NCBI GenBank assembly: GCA_902168185.1
Contig: CABHOV010000061.1
Coordinates: 186,001-250,000, forward strand
DNA: 64,000 nt
Reading direction: 5' to 3'
From: an uncultured Bacteroides sp.
GTDB lineage: Bacteria; Bacteroidota; Bacteroidia; Cytophagales; Cyclobacteriaceae
The notes beneath the pieces were generated by a model. It searched no databases and was not told where the DNA came from. It saw only the letters and a program-made list of their open reading frames with translations. Below, piece by piece: positions 18,392 to 27,375 of this stretch; within the stretch, counting starts at the first letter, position 1; the number at the start of each line of letters is the position of its first letter. The position numbers were made by a program, and so were the translations under genes.

Positions 18392-19464
18392 TGAAAGTCC
18401 AGCAACTTGGGAAGATTGTTCGGAACAACTTTGCACAACAAATCGTGTTTTGGACAATCTCCTATTATATCCTGTTGAACGTCTTTACCAGTACAAGTCA
18501 AACGCTCCCGATTGATTATTTGTATACTGCGATCTTTATGACCACCATCATGCTGCCGGTATATTTCAACTTGTTGGTATTGATACCGCATTTCCTGGAG
18601 AAAAGGAAATACTGGATGTATACTATACTGGTTGCCGTTGCATGTATAGCCGGAACAGCGTTTAACCAGTTATTATTCGACAAGCTGATCGACTTTGTTC
18701 TGCCTGGATATTATTTTATTTCCTATTATGAATTCAGGGATTTGCTGAAGTTCTTTGTAACGTTCATCATCGTAACATTGCTGCTTAAATTATCTAAAGA
18801 ATGGATTACGCTTAATGAAACAAAAGAGCGTGTTATTACATTGGAGAAGGAGAAGTTACAAGCCGAGTTGCGCGCCTTGATGAATCAGGTAAATCCACAT
18901 TTTCTTTTTAACAGTCTTACAGTGCTATATTCACTTGCATTGCGCAAAGCAGCAGAGACTCCCGAAGCGATTATTAAACTTTCGGATATACTACGCTACG
19001 TGATCTACGAATCGAACGCAGAATTCGTTCCGGTTCGTTCTGAAGTAAAAATTATAGAAGACTATATACATCTGCAGCGGTATCGTGTTGGCGAGCATGC
19101 AGCGATCGATTTGGAAACCTCAATAACCGATAATGTTCCGATTGCCCCGATGGTATTACTTCAACTGGTTGAAAACAGTTTCAAGCATGGTATAAAAGGT
19201 GACATTGAAAATACATTTATCAGAATGAAGCTATATGCAAATGAAAATGAAATCAATTTTCTCATTGAGAATAACAGGGGGCAGGGAGAGGAGATCGAAA
19301 AGAATCCTGTAAAAGGCATTGGACTAAATAATATACGGGAGCGTGTGCGGTTGATGTATAGCGATCGAGGAGTCTTTCGTGTTGAGGAAGAAGAGCATAT
19401 CTTCCGGGTAACGTTAACCATTCAGTTAAAAGCTGTAAACCTAAAGCCAGTCAGTTTAAGATGA
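18391..19464 (+). CDS. LytS/YehU-type sensor histidine kinase
   Basis: This 357-residue kinase has four predicted transmembrane helices in the first ~130 residues. A coiled linker and a His_kinase (PF06580) domain follow, with phospho-acceptor His170 in NQVNPHFLFNSL. The ATPase part has VLLQLVENSFKHG (N box) and a GIGLNNIRERV G-box. Such kinases phosphorylate LytTR response regulators, and the next gene encodes one, overlapping by 4 bp (ATGA). The translational coupling on both sides argues for fixed stoichiometry of lipoprotein, kinase and regulator. Confidence 0.9.
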   Translation: MKVQQLGKIVRNNFAQQIVFWTISYYILLNVFTSTSQTLPIDYLYTAIFMTTIMLPVYFNLLVLIPHFLEKRKYWMYTILVAVACIAGTAFNQLLFDKLIDFVLPGYYFISYYEFRDLLKFFVTFIIVTLLLKLSKEWITLNETKERVITLEKEKLQAELRALMNQVNPHFLFNSLTVLYSLALRKAAETPEAIIKLSDILRYVIYESNAEFVPVRSEVKIIEDYIHLQRYRVGEHAAIDLETSITDNVPIAPMVLLQLVENSFKHGIKGDIENTFIRMKLYANENEINFLIENNRGQGEEIEKNPVKGIGLNNIRERVRLMYSDRGVFRVEEEEHIFRVTLTIQLKAVNLKPVSLR

Positions 19465-20150
19465 AAATTACCTGTATCATTGTAGAAGATGAACCCGCCT
19501 CGCAAGAGATTTTGAAACACTATATAGCAGATGTACCCGATCTGGCGTTGATTAAGGTATGTCATCATGCACTCGAAGCAAATGAGCTGATTGCTACCCA
19601 ACCAGTGCAAGTAATGTTCCTCGATATAAATATGCCTAGACTTTCCGGTATAAATTTTTACAAGAGTCTTCAGCATCCGCCACACGTAATCTTTACAACG
19701 GCATATCCGGAATATGCCATTGAAGGTTTTGAAGTAAACGCGATCGACTACCTGGTAAAGCCATTTCCCTTTGAACGTTTTTTAAAGGCCGTCAATAAGC
19801 TGAAAGAGAAACTAAAATCGTTGCCCGCGCAGCCTTCCGGGAATTATATACTGCTGACAGCAGATAAGAAATTATACAAAGTAAAGCATGAAGATATCTT
19901 GTTTGTTGAGGCACTGGGAGACTATATAAAAGTGCAGCTGGATGATAGAACAATTGTTGTGCATGAGACTATGCAAAGTATACAAAAGCAGTTGCCCGAG
20001 AGCTTGTTTGTCAGGGTTCATAAATCCTTTTTGATCTCGCTGGACCATTTTCAATATATAGATGGCAACACCGTTGTGGTGGCCTCGAAGTCCATCCCCA
20101 TCGGGCAAACCTATAAAAGCGATTTCCTTTTGCGCATTCAAAAAGGATAA
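19461..20150 (+). CDS. LytTR family response regulator
   Basis: This 229-residue regulator has a receiver domain (phospho-acceptor Asp55 in FLDINMPRLSG; Lys in LVKPFPFERF) followed by a LytTR DNA-binding domain (about 125-229, FVEALGDYIKV, VRVHKSFLISLDHF). It is the partner of the LytS-type kinase just upstream. A tandem 10-bp direct repeat lies 7 bases after its stop and before the next gene; this could be an operator, although LytTR sites normally have larger spacing. Confidence 0.92.
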   Translation: MKITCIIVEDEPASQEILKHYIADVPDLALIKVCHHALEANELIATQPVQVMFLDINMPRLSGINFYKSLQHPPHVIFTTAYPEYAIEGFEVNAIDYLVKPFPFERFLKAVNKLKEKLKSLPAQPSGNYILLTADKKLYKVKHEDILFVEALGDYIKVQLDDRTIVVHETMQSIQKQLPESLFVRVHKSFLISLDHFQYIDGNTVVVASKSIPIGQTYKSDFLLRIQKG

Positions 20151-20156
20151 TCTCCG

Positions 20157-20176
20157 CTGGTAAATTCTGGTAAACC
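20157..20176 (+). promoter_or_regulatory. Tandem 10-bp direct repeat, candidate operator
   Basis: CTGGTAAATT is followed immediately by CTGGTAAACC, one helical turn apart. The 14-base core TGGTAAATTCTGGT (20158-20171) recurs exactly at 26336-26349, upstream of the SDR gene. It lies 50 bases before the next start codon at 20227, a plausible promoter position. The regulator is unknown. Confidence 0.4.
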
Positions 20177-20226
20177 ATTTGCCGGGTGCTGCGTATGGAA
20201 AGTATATACACCAAACCCTCTTTTAT

Positions 20227-20916
20227 ATGAAACGTAATCTATTCGCATTCCTCGTAGTATTGATATGCTTTAGCTACAGCCAGGCTCAAAACAAGATTGA
20301 TATACCTTTGAAAAATGTAACGCAGTTGCTACCGGTAAATGTGTCGGTGTCAACGGAGACTTATCTCGGGAAGCCATCGGTGAAGGTGGTTGAAAATATA
20401 AAAGAGTCTGAACCGGTAAAGACAGAGGCGGTATATGCAAAGATTAAAGATGTTACGTTCAAGAACGGTGTAATCGAACTCGAAGTATCCGGAAAAGTTG
20501 CACCCAATGCTCCGGAGGGTTCACGCGGCTTTGTAGGCATTGCGTTTCGTGTTCAAAACGATGACTCTAAATTTGAATTGATATACCTGCGTCCAACCAA
20601 CGGGAGGGCCGATGATCAGATGAGAAGAAATCACACCGTGCAATATTCATCATTCCCCGATTTCCCATGGGACAAGTTACGGTCAGAAGCCCCTGCGAAA
20701 TATGAGACGTATGTCGATCTCGTTCCTGGTGAGTGGACAAAGATGAAGATTGAAGTAGAGGGAGACAAAGCTCGTCTGTATGTTCATGGTTCGGCCCAGC
20801 CAACATTAATTGTAAATGATCTGAAGCTCGGCGCAGAGCAGGAGGGAAGTATAGCGCTATGGATTGGTCCTGGAACGGAGGCGCATTTTGCAAATTTGAA
20901 GGTAACGAAGAAGTAG
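20227..20916 (+). CDS. Exported concanavalin/LamG-fold protein
   Basis: This 229-residue secreted protein starts at the ATG at 20227, which directly precedes a signal peptide (MKRNLFAFLVVLICFSYSQAQ); a longer in-frame start at 20179 would bury the signal. The body is beta-rich with the pattern of DUF1080/laminin-G jelly rolls (GFVGIAFRVQNDDSKFELIY, YVDLVPGEWTKMKIEVEGDK, GSIALWIGPGTEAHFANLKV). Such domains bind or hydrolyse sugars; no catalytic residues can be assigned. It lies downstream of the LytTR regulator, separated by a candidate operator, and may be its target. Confidence 0.75.
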   Translation: MKRNLFAFLVVLICFSYSQAQNKIDIPLKNVTQLLPVNVSVSTETYLGKPSVKVVENIKESEPVKTEAVYAKIKDVTFKNGVIELEVSGKVAPNAPEGSRGFVGIAFRVQNDDSKFELIYLRPTNGRADDQMRRNHTVQYSSFPDFPWDKLRSEAPAKYETYVDLVPGEWTKMKIEVEGDKARLYVHGSAQPTLIVNDLKLGAEQEGSIALWIGPGTEAHFANLKVTKK

Positions 20917-20926
20917 TTGCCTAATT

Positions 20927-20998
20927 CACAGAGGGCACAAGGGAGATACTGCGTTATTCAAAGTATACTGTGTGAGCTTCATGTTCGTGCTCTCTGTG
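20927..20998. terminator. Long-loop hairpin between convergent genes
   Basis: A 12-base arm at 20927-20938 pairs with 20987-20998 with one G-U pair. The loop of 48 nt is long. Its place between two convergent stop codons suggests a bidirectional terminator. Confidence 0.4.
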
Positions 20999-21007
20999 TA
21001 AGAATAT

Positions 21008-21664
21008 TTAGTTCTGTAGAATACGGGATACCCATTCGGTATACATGTTCCCAGAGGGATGTAGTCCATCATCAGCAACCAGGCTTGGTTCTGTCAGCCC
21101 TCTCCTGGATATATCCGTAATGTTTATATACTTTACACCCATTTTTTCGGTGATGGATTTATTTATGGCGTTAAATGCATCTATACCTTTGCTGATAGCA
21201 GGTTGCTTGTCTTTACCGAAAGGTGTATATCCATAATCCGGAATAGACACTACAAATACCATTGCCTTGTTGCCATCGGCTAAAGCAATGGCGGTGCGAA
21301 GCAGTTCTTCAAACTCCGGGGCATAACTCTCAGCAGATTTACCCTGGTAGTAATTATTTACACCAATCAACAGCGACACCAGGGTATATTCCGGTTTGAG
21401 ATTCGCGCTCTCGATAGCATGCTTCAAGTCATCGGTACGCCAGCCCGTAGTGGCAATGATGGTTGGATCGAAGCAATCTATACCTTTTCTTCGAAGTGCT
21501 TCAGCTAATTGCACTGGCCATCGTTCCTGGGCAGATACACTTTCGCCAATGGTATAGGAATCGCCAAGCGCCAGGAATTTTACTTTCGTTGTAAGGTCAG
21601 GTTGCTGTGCCATACCGTGTATTGATATCAGCATGAATATCACCATTAACTTTTTCATACTCAA
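21008..21664 (-). CDS. Exported SGNH/GDSL esterase
   Basis: This 218-residue hydrolase has a signal peptide (about 1-19) and the SGNH catalytic set. Ser36 lies in LALGDSYTIG, Gly in the ATTGWRTDDL block, Asn in LIGVNNYYQG, and Asp199/His202 in DDGLHPSG. It probably deacylates a carbohydrate or lipid ester in the periplasm. The start could be the ATG at 21664 or the one two codons later. It follows the MFS transporter gene on the same strand but is separated from it by a terminator. Confidence 0.85.
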   Translation of the reverse strand: MSMKKLMVIFMLISIHGMAQQPDLTTKVKFLALGDSYTIGESVSAQERWPVQLAEALRRKGIDCFDPTIIATTGWRTDDLKHAIESANLKPEYTLVSLLIGVNNYYQGKSAESYAPEFEELLRTAIALADGNKAMVFVVSIPDYGYTPFGKDKQPAISKGIDAFNAINKSITEKMGVKYINITDISRRGLTEPSLVADDGLHPSGNMYTEWVSRILQN

Positions 21665-21698
21665 GAAAACTGTTATTGGAGAGATATACGTAAAAAGG

Positions 21699-21727
21699 AA
21701 AGAGGATGGTTTTTGGCCATCCTCTTT
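21699..21727 (-). terminator. Terminator after the MFS transporter
   Basis: An 11-bp perfect stem pairs 21699-21709 with 21717-21727 around a 7-nt loop. Read on the minus strand it is followed by CC and a run of T. It lies 22 bases beyond the MFS stop codon. Confidence 0.8.
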
Positions 21728-21749
21728 TTGTACATATCATGTATATATG

Positions 21750-22982
21750 TTAAGCCTTCTTTCTGTTTTTCATATAGATCACCAGTCCGGTGAAAGCTAC
21801 CACCAGGATGATCGGAATCACTAATGTGATATTGATAATCTCAGGACCCGCAGCTTTTTTGGCTTCAATTAACAGTGTGGCTTTTTCAGCTTCAGAAACG
21901 CCAGCAGGCAATTTGCTTTCCACAAGATTGTTATAGTATCCGCCCATAAAGATGAGGTATAGGGATACTGCAAACATACCGGCACCGCCCATTAAATTTA
22001 ATCCTACAGCACCAGTTTTTGGAAGGTTCTCTGCGACAAAACCAATCATGGTTGGCCAGAAGTAGCAAACGCCCATCCCGAATATCAGAGCACCTACAAA
22101 GATCATGTTGCCAGATGTATGGCCTAATAGATATAGTCCCAATACCGATAGAACGGAAGAGATCAGCAATACACCTTGCGGCGAAAAGCGATGTACCACC
22201 GGCTCAGCCAATCCACGGCCTACCACCATTACGCCCGTTGTAAGCGTTAAGATCAGAATCGCGTTGTCCGTTACACTTTTCAGAAGAACATCGATCCACT
22301 GACCTGTAAACAATTCTGTGATGGCTGTACCAAACATACAGATGATCATAAAGATGAACAGCGGACTAAATAAAGATTTATACATATCACCGGTTGAGAC
22401 CCCAGAGGCCACACGTTCTGTTACCGGGAACTTCAGTTTAGAGAAGAAGTATCCGTAGAGAAGTGTAGGGATGATCATAGTAGCAACCTGGATCTGCCAT
22501 CCCCATCCTATTTTGGTGAAGAAGAATGCGATCAATGTACCGATCACAATACCTCCCGGGAACCAGAGATGGAAGTGATTGAGTTTGGTTGTTTTATTTT
22601 CTGAATAGATGGTTGCAACCAGTGGGTTACACGCAGCTTCTACTGTACCATTGGCTATACCAATCAGTAACGTTGAAATAAATAATGACCAGTATCCGGT
22701 AGCAAAAACAGTAAGTACTATACCGAGCAAGTGAAATACAAAGGCGATGAGAAGCAATCGCTTCATGCCGATGATATCCACCACCATACCACCAATGATT
22801 ACAGCGAGTGGAAATCCCCAGAATGCTGTAGCAGTAATAATTCCCAACTCAGCGCCATCCAATTGAAATGTAGTGCCAAGCTCTGACAGGATACCCGCGC
22901 GGATACCGAAAGATAAGGATGTTACCAGAAGTGCGAGACAGCTTGCCCAAAAGAGCCGAGAGCGATCTATAGTTTGTTCCAT
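21750..22982 (-). CDS. MFS transporter, sugar permease-like
   Basis: This 410-residue inner-membrane protein has about 12 hydrophobic segments and a major-facilitator loop 2-3 signature (GGMVVDIIGMKRLLL). The layout with ANGTVEAACNPLVATIY in helix 4-5 recalls the fucose/glucose (FHS-like) subgroup found in Bacteroidota sugar loci. A hydrophilic stretch (VESKLPAGVSEAEKATLL) precedes the last helix. It is divergent from the GH3 gene across about 140 bp, which suggests import of a sugar released by that enzyme. Substrate unknown. Confidence 0.85.
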   Translation of the reverse strand: MEQTIDRSRLFWASCLALLVTSLSFGIRAGILSELGTTFQLDGAELGIITATAFWGFPLAVIIGGMVVDIIGMKRLLLIAFVFHLLGIVLTVFATGYWSLFISTLLIGIANGTVEAACNPLVATIYSENKTTKLNHFHLWFPGGIVIGTLIAFFFTKIGWGWQIQVATMIIPTLLYGYFFSKLKFPVTERVASGVSTGDMYKSLFSPLFIFMIICMFGTAITELFTGQWIDVLLKSVTDNAILILTLTTGVMVVGRGLAEPVVHRFSPQGVLLISSVLSVLGLYLLGHTSGNMIFVGALIFGMGVCYFWPTMIGFVAENLPKTGAVGLNLMGGAGMFAVSLYLIFMGGYYNNLVESKLPAGVSEAEKATLLIEAKKAAGPEIINITLVIPIILVVAFTGLVIYMKNRKKA

Positions 22983-23121
22983 GTAGATAGGTTTAAGTTC
23001 GAAGGCATGAATATGAATGGAAAATTTTTATCCTGCAACAGTATTTGTTTGGTAATAATTATTTTACATCGATTGCAATGTACGATAAAACTTGTAAACT
23101 TATGGTCTTAATGACTATAAT

Positions 23122-25464
23122 ATGCGCCTGACTTTCTTCGTCTTTTTAGTGATTGGAATCATAGCCTGTTCCAAAGAGCAATCCGGAGAACCTGCTTACA
23201 AGAACCCCGAACTCTCTGCTGAAGAGCGCGCTAAAGATCTTTTGAGCCGCATGACGCTACAGGAAAAAGTGGCGCAGATGCATTGTGTATGGAATGACAA
23301 AGCAAAATTTCTGCTCGATACAGCCGGTCATTTCGATGTCGAAAAGGCGCGGAAGAATTTTAAGAATGGTCTTGGCCAGGTTGGCCGCCCCAGTGATACA
23401 AAAGGCGGACTTGATGCATACCAGACGGCCGTTTTAACAAACGCTATTCAGAAATATTTTGTCGAGGAAACGCGCCTTGGCATTCCGGTTTTTTATCATG
23501 AAGAATGTTTACACGGCCATGCGGCAAAAGGTGCTACGAGTTTTCCTCAACCTATAGGACTCGCGGCTACATTTAATCCTGCATTGGTCGAGAGTATATT
23601 TACGCTGGTGGCCAAGGAGGCGCGACTTCGCGGTACACACCAGGCACTGTCTCCGGTGGTAGATGTAGCGCGTGATCCGCGCTGGGGCCGAGTAGAGGAA
23701 ACGTATGGAGAAGATCCTTACCTGGCCGGCGAGATGGGAGTGGCTGCCGTAAAAGGTTTTCAGGGTGATGGCTCTTTTAAAAGTGGCGAGCGTGTAGTGG
23801 CTACGTTGAAACACATGGCTGGTCATGGCTGGCCTGAGGCGGGTAATAATATAGCACCGGCCAATATTTCAGAACGTGTACTGCGTGAAGTTTTCTTTTA
23901 TCCTTTCAAGCAAGTTGTTCAACGTGCTCAGCCGGGAAGCCTGATGGCCTCCTATAATGAAGTGGACGGTGTTCCATCGCATGCTAATAAATGGATGCTT
24001 CGTGATATACTGCGCGGTGAAATGGGTTTTAACGGATATGTAGTATCCGATTACTATGCCGTGCGTGAGCTTGCAGATCGTGAAGGCTTGTTTGGAAATT
24101 CTGTTGCTGCAAATGGTGATGAAGCTGCAAAGCTTACCATCGAAGCAGGAGTAAACATAGAGTTGCCGGAGATTGATTGTTTCCGGAACCTGGATTCCCT
24201 AGTACAGCGTGAAATTATAGCGGAGTCATTGATCGATGAGCTGGTGGTAAAGATGCTGGAGTATAAATTCCGTATGGGATTATTTGAGAACCCGTATGTT
24301 GATCCGGATAAAGCAAAAGCATTTATAGGAAGCGAAGAGAACCGTAAGCTGGCGCATGAAGCTGCTCTACAGACGATCACTTTATTGAAGAATGATAATA
24401 AGGTTGCTCCGCTAACGCGGGATAAAGTAAAGCATATAGCGGTGATTGGTCCGAATGCAAACCGGATCTTGCTCGGAGGATATAGCGGTGAGCCTACTTT
24501 CTTTACAACGGTGTTTGATGGTATTAAACAAAAGGCAGGAGATAAAATAAAAGTATCCTATAGCGAGGGTTGCAAGATCACCACTACCAGTGGGTGGAGT
24601 CAGGATAAAGTAGAAGTGCCTACCGTGGAAGAAGATCGCAGGCAAATCAAAGAAGCTATAGCGTTGGCACGCACCGCAGATGTGATTGTTTTAGCAATAG
24701 GACAAAACGAGCAAGTGTCACGGGAGGCCTGGAGCAAGGAGCACATGGGCGATCGCACAACGCTTGATCTGGTTGGTCGTCAGGATGAATTGATTGATGC
24801 CATGGTGGCAACCGGTAAACCTGTGGTTGCATTTGTTTTCAACGGAAGCCCTTTGTCGTTTAACAATCTGGTGAAGAAAGTGCCTGCTATATTTGAGTGC
24901 TGGTATATTGGACAGGAAACCGGTAATGCGGTAGCCGATGTCCTTTTCGGAGACTACAATCCTGGAGGCAAACTCCCGATTACATTCCCGCGTTCGGTAG
25001 GGCATGTACCCGCTTACTACAATTATAAACCTGCGGCCCGCAGAGGATATTTGTTTGATGATGTGAGTCCGCTTTACGCATTTGGCTATGGATTGAGCTA
25101 TACTACATTTGAAGTAAGTGCTCCGGTTTTATCGAATGCTGCTATAAAAATCGGCGACAGTGTCCAGGTATCCGTTGCTGTACAAAATACAGGTACTATA
25201 GCAGGCGATGAAGTCGTACAACTTTACATCCGCGATAAAGTAAGCTCTGTAACACGCCCCGTAAAAGAACTAAAGGATTTTAAACGCATTATGCTTTTGC
25301 CAGGTCAGCAAAAAACAGTGAAGTTTACCATTGCTCCTGAGAAATTTTCCTTCTATGATATAAACATGGCCTGGACGACCGAACCCGGTGAGTTTGATAT
25401 TATGGTAGGGAATTCATCACGCGATCAGGATTTGAAGCACGTATTGTTAACGGTTAACCGATAG
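23122..25464 (+). CDS. GH3 beta-glucosidase/xylosidase lipoprotein
   Basis: This 780-residue glycoside hydrolase family 3 enzyme has a lipoprotein signal (VIGIIAC, Cys near residue 16). The order is a GH3 N-terminal barrel, a GH3 C-terminal sandwich and a fibronectin-like C-terminal domain (about 690-775). The nucleophile is Asp310 in GYVVSDYYAV. The substrate Lys/His blocks KHMAGHG and the RDPRWGRVEETYGEDP signature are intact. Family members remove beta-linked glucose or xylose from the non-reducing end of oligosaccharides. The lipid anchor places it at the periplasmic or outer membrane face. The MFS sugar permease gene is divergent from it. Confidence 0.92.
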   Translation: MRLTFFVFLVIGIIACSKEQSGEPAYKNPELSAEERAKDLLSRMTLQEKVAQMHCVWNDKAKFLLDTAGHFDVEKARKNFKNGLGQVGRPSDTKGGLDAYQTAVLTNAIQKYFVEETRLGIPVFYHEECLHGHAAKGATSFPQPIGLAATFNPALVESIFTLVAKEARLRGTHQALSPVVDVARDPRWGRVEETYGEDPYLAGEMGVAAVKGFQGDGSFKSGERVVATLKHMAGHGWPEAGNNIAPANISERVLREVFFYPFKQVVQRAQPGSLMASYNEVDGVPSHANKWMLRDILRGEMGFNGYVVSDYYAVRELADREGLFGNSVAANGDEAAKLTIEAGVNIELPEIDCFRNLDSLVQREIIAESLIDELVVKMLEYKFRMGLFENPYVDPDKAKAFIGSEENRKLAHEAALQTITLLKNDNKVAPLTRDKVKHIAVIGPNANRILLGGYSGEPTFFTTVFDGIKQKAGDKIKVSYSEGCKITTTSGWSQDKVEVPTVEEDRRQIKEAIALARTADVIVLAIGQNEQVSREAWSKEHMGDRTTLDLVGRQDELIDAMVATGKPVVAFVFNGSPLSFNNLVKKVPAIFECWYIGQETGNAVADVLFGDYNPGGKLPITFPRSVGHVPAYYNYKPAARRGYLFDDVSPLYAFGYGLSYTTFEVSAPVLSNAAIKIGDSVQVSVAVQNTGTIAGDEVVQLYIRDKVSSVTRPVKELKDFKRIMLLPGQQKTVKFTIAPEKFSFYDINMAWTTEPGEFDIMVGNSSRDQDLKHVLLTVNR

Positions 25465-25519
25465 CACGTTAACGTGTGAACGCTGTAGCCTTTCGGAATT
25501 AAAATGTATTTTGTTAAAT

Positions 25520-25552
25520 GATGCGGTATATATCATCGATGTATACCGCATC
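25520..25552. terminator. Bidirectional terminator between GH3 and SDR genes
   Basis: An 11-bp perfect stem pairs 25520-25530 with 25542-25552, with an 11-nt AT-rich loop. It lies between two convergent stop codons. Confidence 0.7.
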
Positions 25553-25560
25553 GTTACCCA

Positions 25561-26292
25561 TCACCAATTTACCCGACCATTGTCATCGAAGAATCCTCCC
25601 GTTGGGCCATCATCAGGAAGTGTAGCGAGTTTTACGGAAATGGATGCACCTTGACTTCTACTTCTTGGTCCGGAGTTACCATTGAGGTCTGTTGCACAGA
25701 AACCTGGATCGGCAGAATTTATTTTGATTGGAGTGAGGCGAAGTTCATGAGCAAACATAACGGTTACGGCATTCAACGCTGCCTTCGATGTATTATACCC
25801 AAGTGGTTTATGCGCATAGTATATATAGTGCGGATCAGCATTTAGCGTGATAGAGCCCAGGCCACTGGATACATTCACGATTCTTCCTGCCGTTGATTTT
25901 TTAAGGAGCGGTAAAAATTGCTGAATGGTAGCAATCGCACCAAATACATTTGTATCGTAGGTTTGCTTAATAATTTCCAGCGGAACTTCACTGGCGGCTA
26001 TACCGACATCAATTCCTATACCGGCATTATTAATGAGTATATCCAGGATGCCAAATTCTTTTTCAACGCTGAGTCTTGCCTGGTGAATAGAGGTTTCATC
26101 GGTTACATCCATAGTCACCAGGTGAGCATCTATACTCTCTTTTTTCAGTTCGTTGATAGCTTCTTCACCTTTCTTTTTATCGCGTGAAGTAATCAGGACG
26201 GTAATATTTTGTTGACCGAGTTGGCGGGCGATTTCAAATCCCAGGCCTTTGTTACCGCCGGTAATAAGGGCAATTTTTTTGTTTGTTGTCAT
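25561..26292 (-). CDS. Short-chain dehydrogenase/reductase
   Basis: This 243-residue classical SDR has the cofactor loop TGGNKGLG, the NNAG motif, a catalytic Ser in VNVSSGLG and the YNTSK catalytic Tyr/Lys pair. A late PG block reads ADPGFCATDLNG. The ATG at 26292 (MTTNKKIALITGG) is preferred over one eight codons upstream because the Rossmann strand begins there. The product resembles carbonyl reductase-like SDRs that use NADPH. Substrate unknown. A tandem repeat motif lies 43 bases upstream of the start. Confidence 0.88.
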   Translation of the reverse strand: MTTNKKIALITGGNKGLGFEIARQLGQQNITVLITSRDKKKGEEAINELKKESIDAHLVTMDVTDETSIHQARLSVEKEFGILDILINNAGIGIDVGIAASEVPLEIIKQTYDTNVFGAIATIQQFLPLLKKSTAGRIVNVSSGLGSITLNADPHYIYYAHKPLGYNTSKAALNAVTVMFAHELRLTPIKINSADPGFCATDLNGNSGPRSRSQGASISVKLATLPDDGPTGGFFDDNGRVNW

Positions 26293-26334
26293 TGTATTTT
26301 TCGTTTTCAATGACACAAAATTGCTTTAAGGCGG

Positions 26335-26354
26335 ATGGTAAATTCTGGTGAAGG
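26335..26354 (-). promoter_or_regulatory. Second copy of the tandem repeat, candidate operator
   Basis: On the plus strand this reads ATGGTAAATTCTGGTGAAGG, two GGTRAA units one helical turn apart. It shares an exact 14-mer with the element at 20157-20176. It is 43 bases upstream of the SDR start codon. Confidence 0.35.
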
Positions 26355-26401
26355 CTTCCGTAAAAAAGGTGAGCACTTCAGTTTTATTGGCAGCCGTTAC
26401 A

Positions 26402-26881
26402 CTATTGCTCGATCAGCCGTACCCATTGATTAACTATTTTTTCCAATGCAGCTTTTTTAGCCAGCACATCTTCCATGCTATGGAACTTGGCAAGGCGCCT
26501 GTCTTTATAATCACCTTCCAGCAAACCGGTGTTATCATCAATCATGGTACCGTTGTAAAATATAAATACGATCAGGATATAGGCTTGTGATCGCAGATTA
26601 AAAGCAGCCATGTCTTCCTTATAGAAGAAGCTGGGTGCATTCCATTTTATCCGTTCAGAAAGCTTGCTGTTCGCATTCATGATGATACTTCTCAAGGCTT
26701 CCGATTCCCGTTTCAACGGATGCTTGAGGTCTTTCAAAAAGGCATTTACTTTCGGAGTGTCATTTATATCTTTCGATACTTTGGTAGTCTTTGCAGCTAC
26801 CTTTTTTGCTGTTTTCTTCGCAGGTTTCTTTACTGATTTTTTGATTGCTTTCGCGGCTTTACTTGCAATTTTTTTTGCCAT
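26402..26881 (-). CDS. DUF1801 protein with histone H1-like N-terminal tail
   Basis: This 159-residue protein starts at the ATG at 26881. The first ~38 residues are almost only Lys, Ala, Thr, Ser and Val (IASKAAKAIKKSVKKPAKK), like the C-terminal tail of histone H1 and bacterial HU-H1 proteins. The remainder is a DUF1801/YdhG-like domain (about 45-155, MNANSKLSERIKWNAPSFFY). DUF1801 is an alpha-beta fold sometimes related to iron chaperones; its role is unsettled. The basic tail predicts nucleic acid binding. A longer frame starting at 26944 is less likely because it adds a tail without family similarity. Confidence 0.8.
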   Translation of the reverse strand: MAKKIASKAAKAIKKSVKKPAKKTAKKVAAKTTKVSKDINDTPKVNAFLKDLKHPLKRESEALRSIIMNANSKLSERIKWNAPSFFYKEDMAAFNLRSQAYILIVFIFYNGTMIDDNTGLLEGDYKDRRLAKFHSMEDVLAKKAALEKIVNQWVRLIEQ

Positions 26882-26967
26882 GAGGTTTGTGATGGAGGAG
26901 CTTGTGTATAGTACATCTTTATCCGTTGGAGAATAAGAATACACCTGTTATCAATTATAGTATATAA

Positions 26968-27375
26968 CTAGTTTTGTGCAAGACTATTCGGGTCCATGTA
27001 CATGATTTCCCAATGGTGCCCATCCAGATCGTAAAAGCTACGTCCGTACATCCATCCCTGGTCTTGGGGATCATTGGGAGACGTAGCACCGGCCTGGAGT
27101 GCTTTGTTTACAAGGTCATCTACTTTTTCACGCGTGTCTGCTGAAAGCGTTAAGATCGTTTCCGTACTGCGCGTAGCATCGACTACATCTTTCCTGGTAA
27201 ATGTTTTGAAGAACTCTCTCACCAGCAACATGATGAATATATCTTCGCCCACCACCATGCACGTTGCATTCTGATCTGTGAATTGAGGGTCGAAGGTGAA
27301 TCCAAGTTTGGAAAAGAACTCAATGGTTTTATCGAGGTCTTTCACCGGAAGGTTTACGAAGATCTTGGTTGCCAT
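26968..27375 (-). CDS. VOC family (glyoxalase/extradiol-like) protein
   Basis: This 135-residue protein shows the paired beta-alpha-beta modules of the vicinal oxygen chelate family, opening IFVNLPVKDLDKTIEFFSKLGF. The last strand reads FYDLDGHHWEIMYMDP, with the usual conserved Glu. The short form matches the subgroup annotated as glyoxalase/bleomycin-resistance-like. Start at 27375 is chosen because the family domain begins at MATKIFVNLPV; the upstream extension is unlike the family. Substrate and metal are unknown. It is followed by the DUF1801 gene on the same strand. Confidence 0.85.
   Translation of the reverse strand: MATKIFVNLPVKDLDKTIEFFSKLGFTFDPQFTDQNATCMVVGEDIFIMLLVREFFKTFTRKDVVDATRSTETILTLSADTREKVDDLVNKALQAGATSPNDPQDQGWMYGRSFYDLDGHHWEIMYMDPNSLAQN

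Noticed and set aside
20157-20176. Direct repeat as a standard LytTR binding site
   Set aside because: LytTR sites are two ~9-bp repeats with a 10-15-bp gap; here the repeats abut with a 10-bp period. Assigned only as a candidate operator of unknown regulator.
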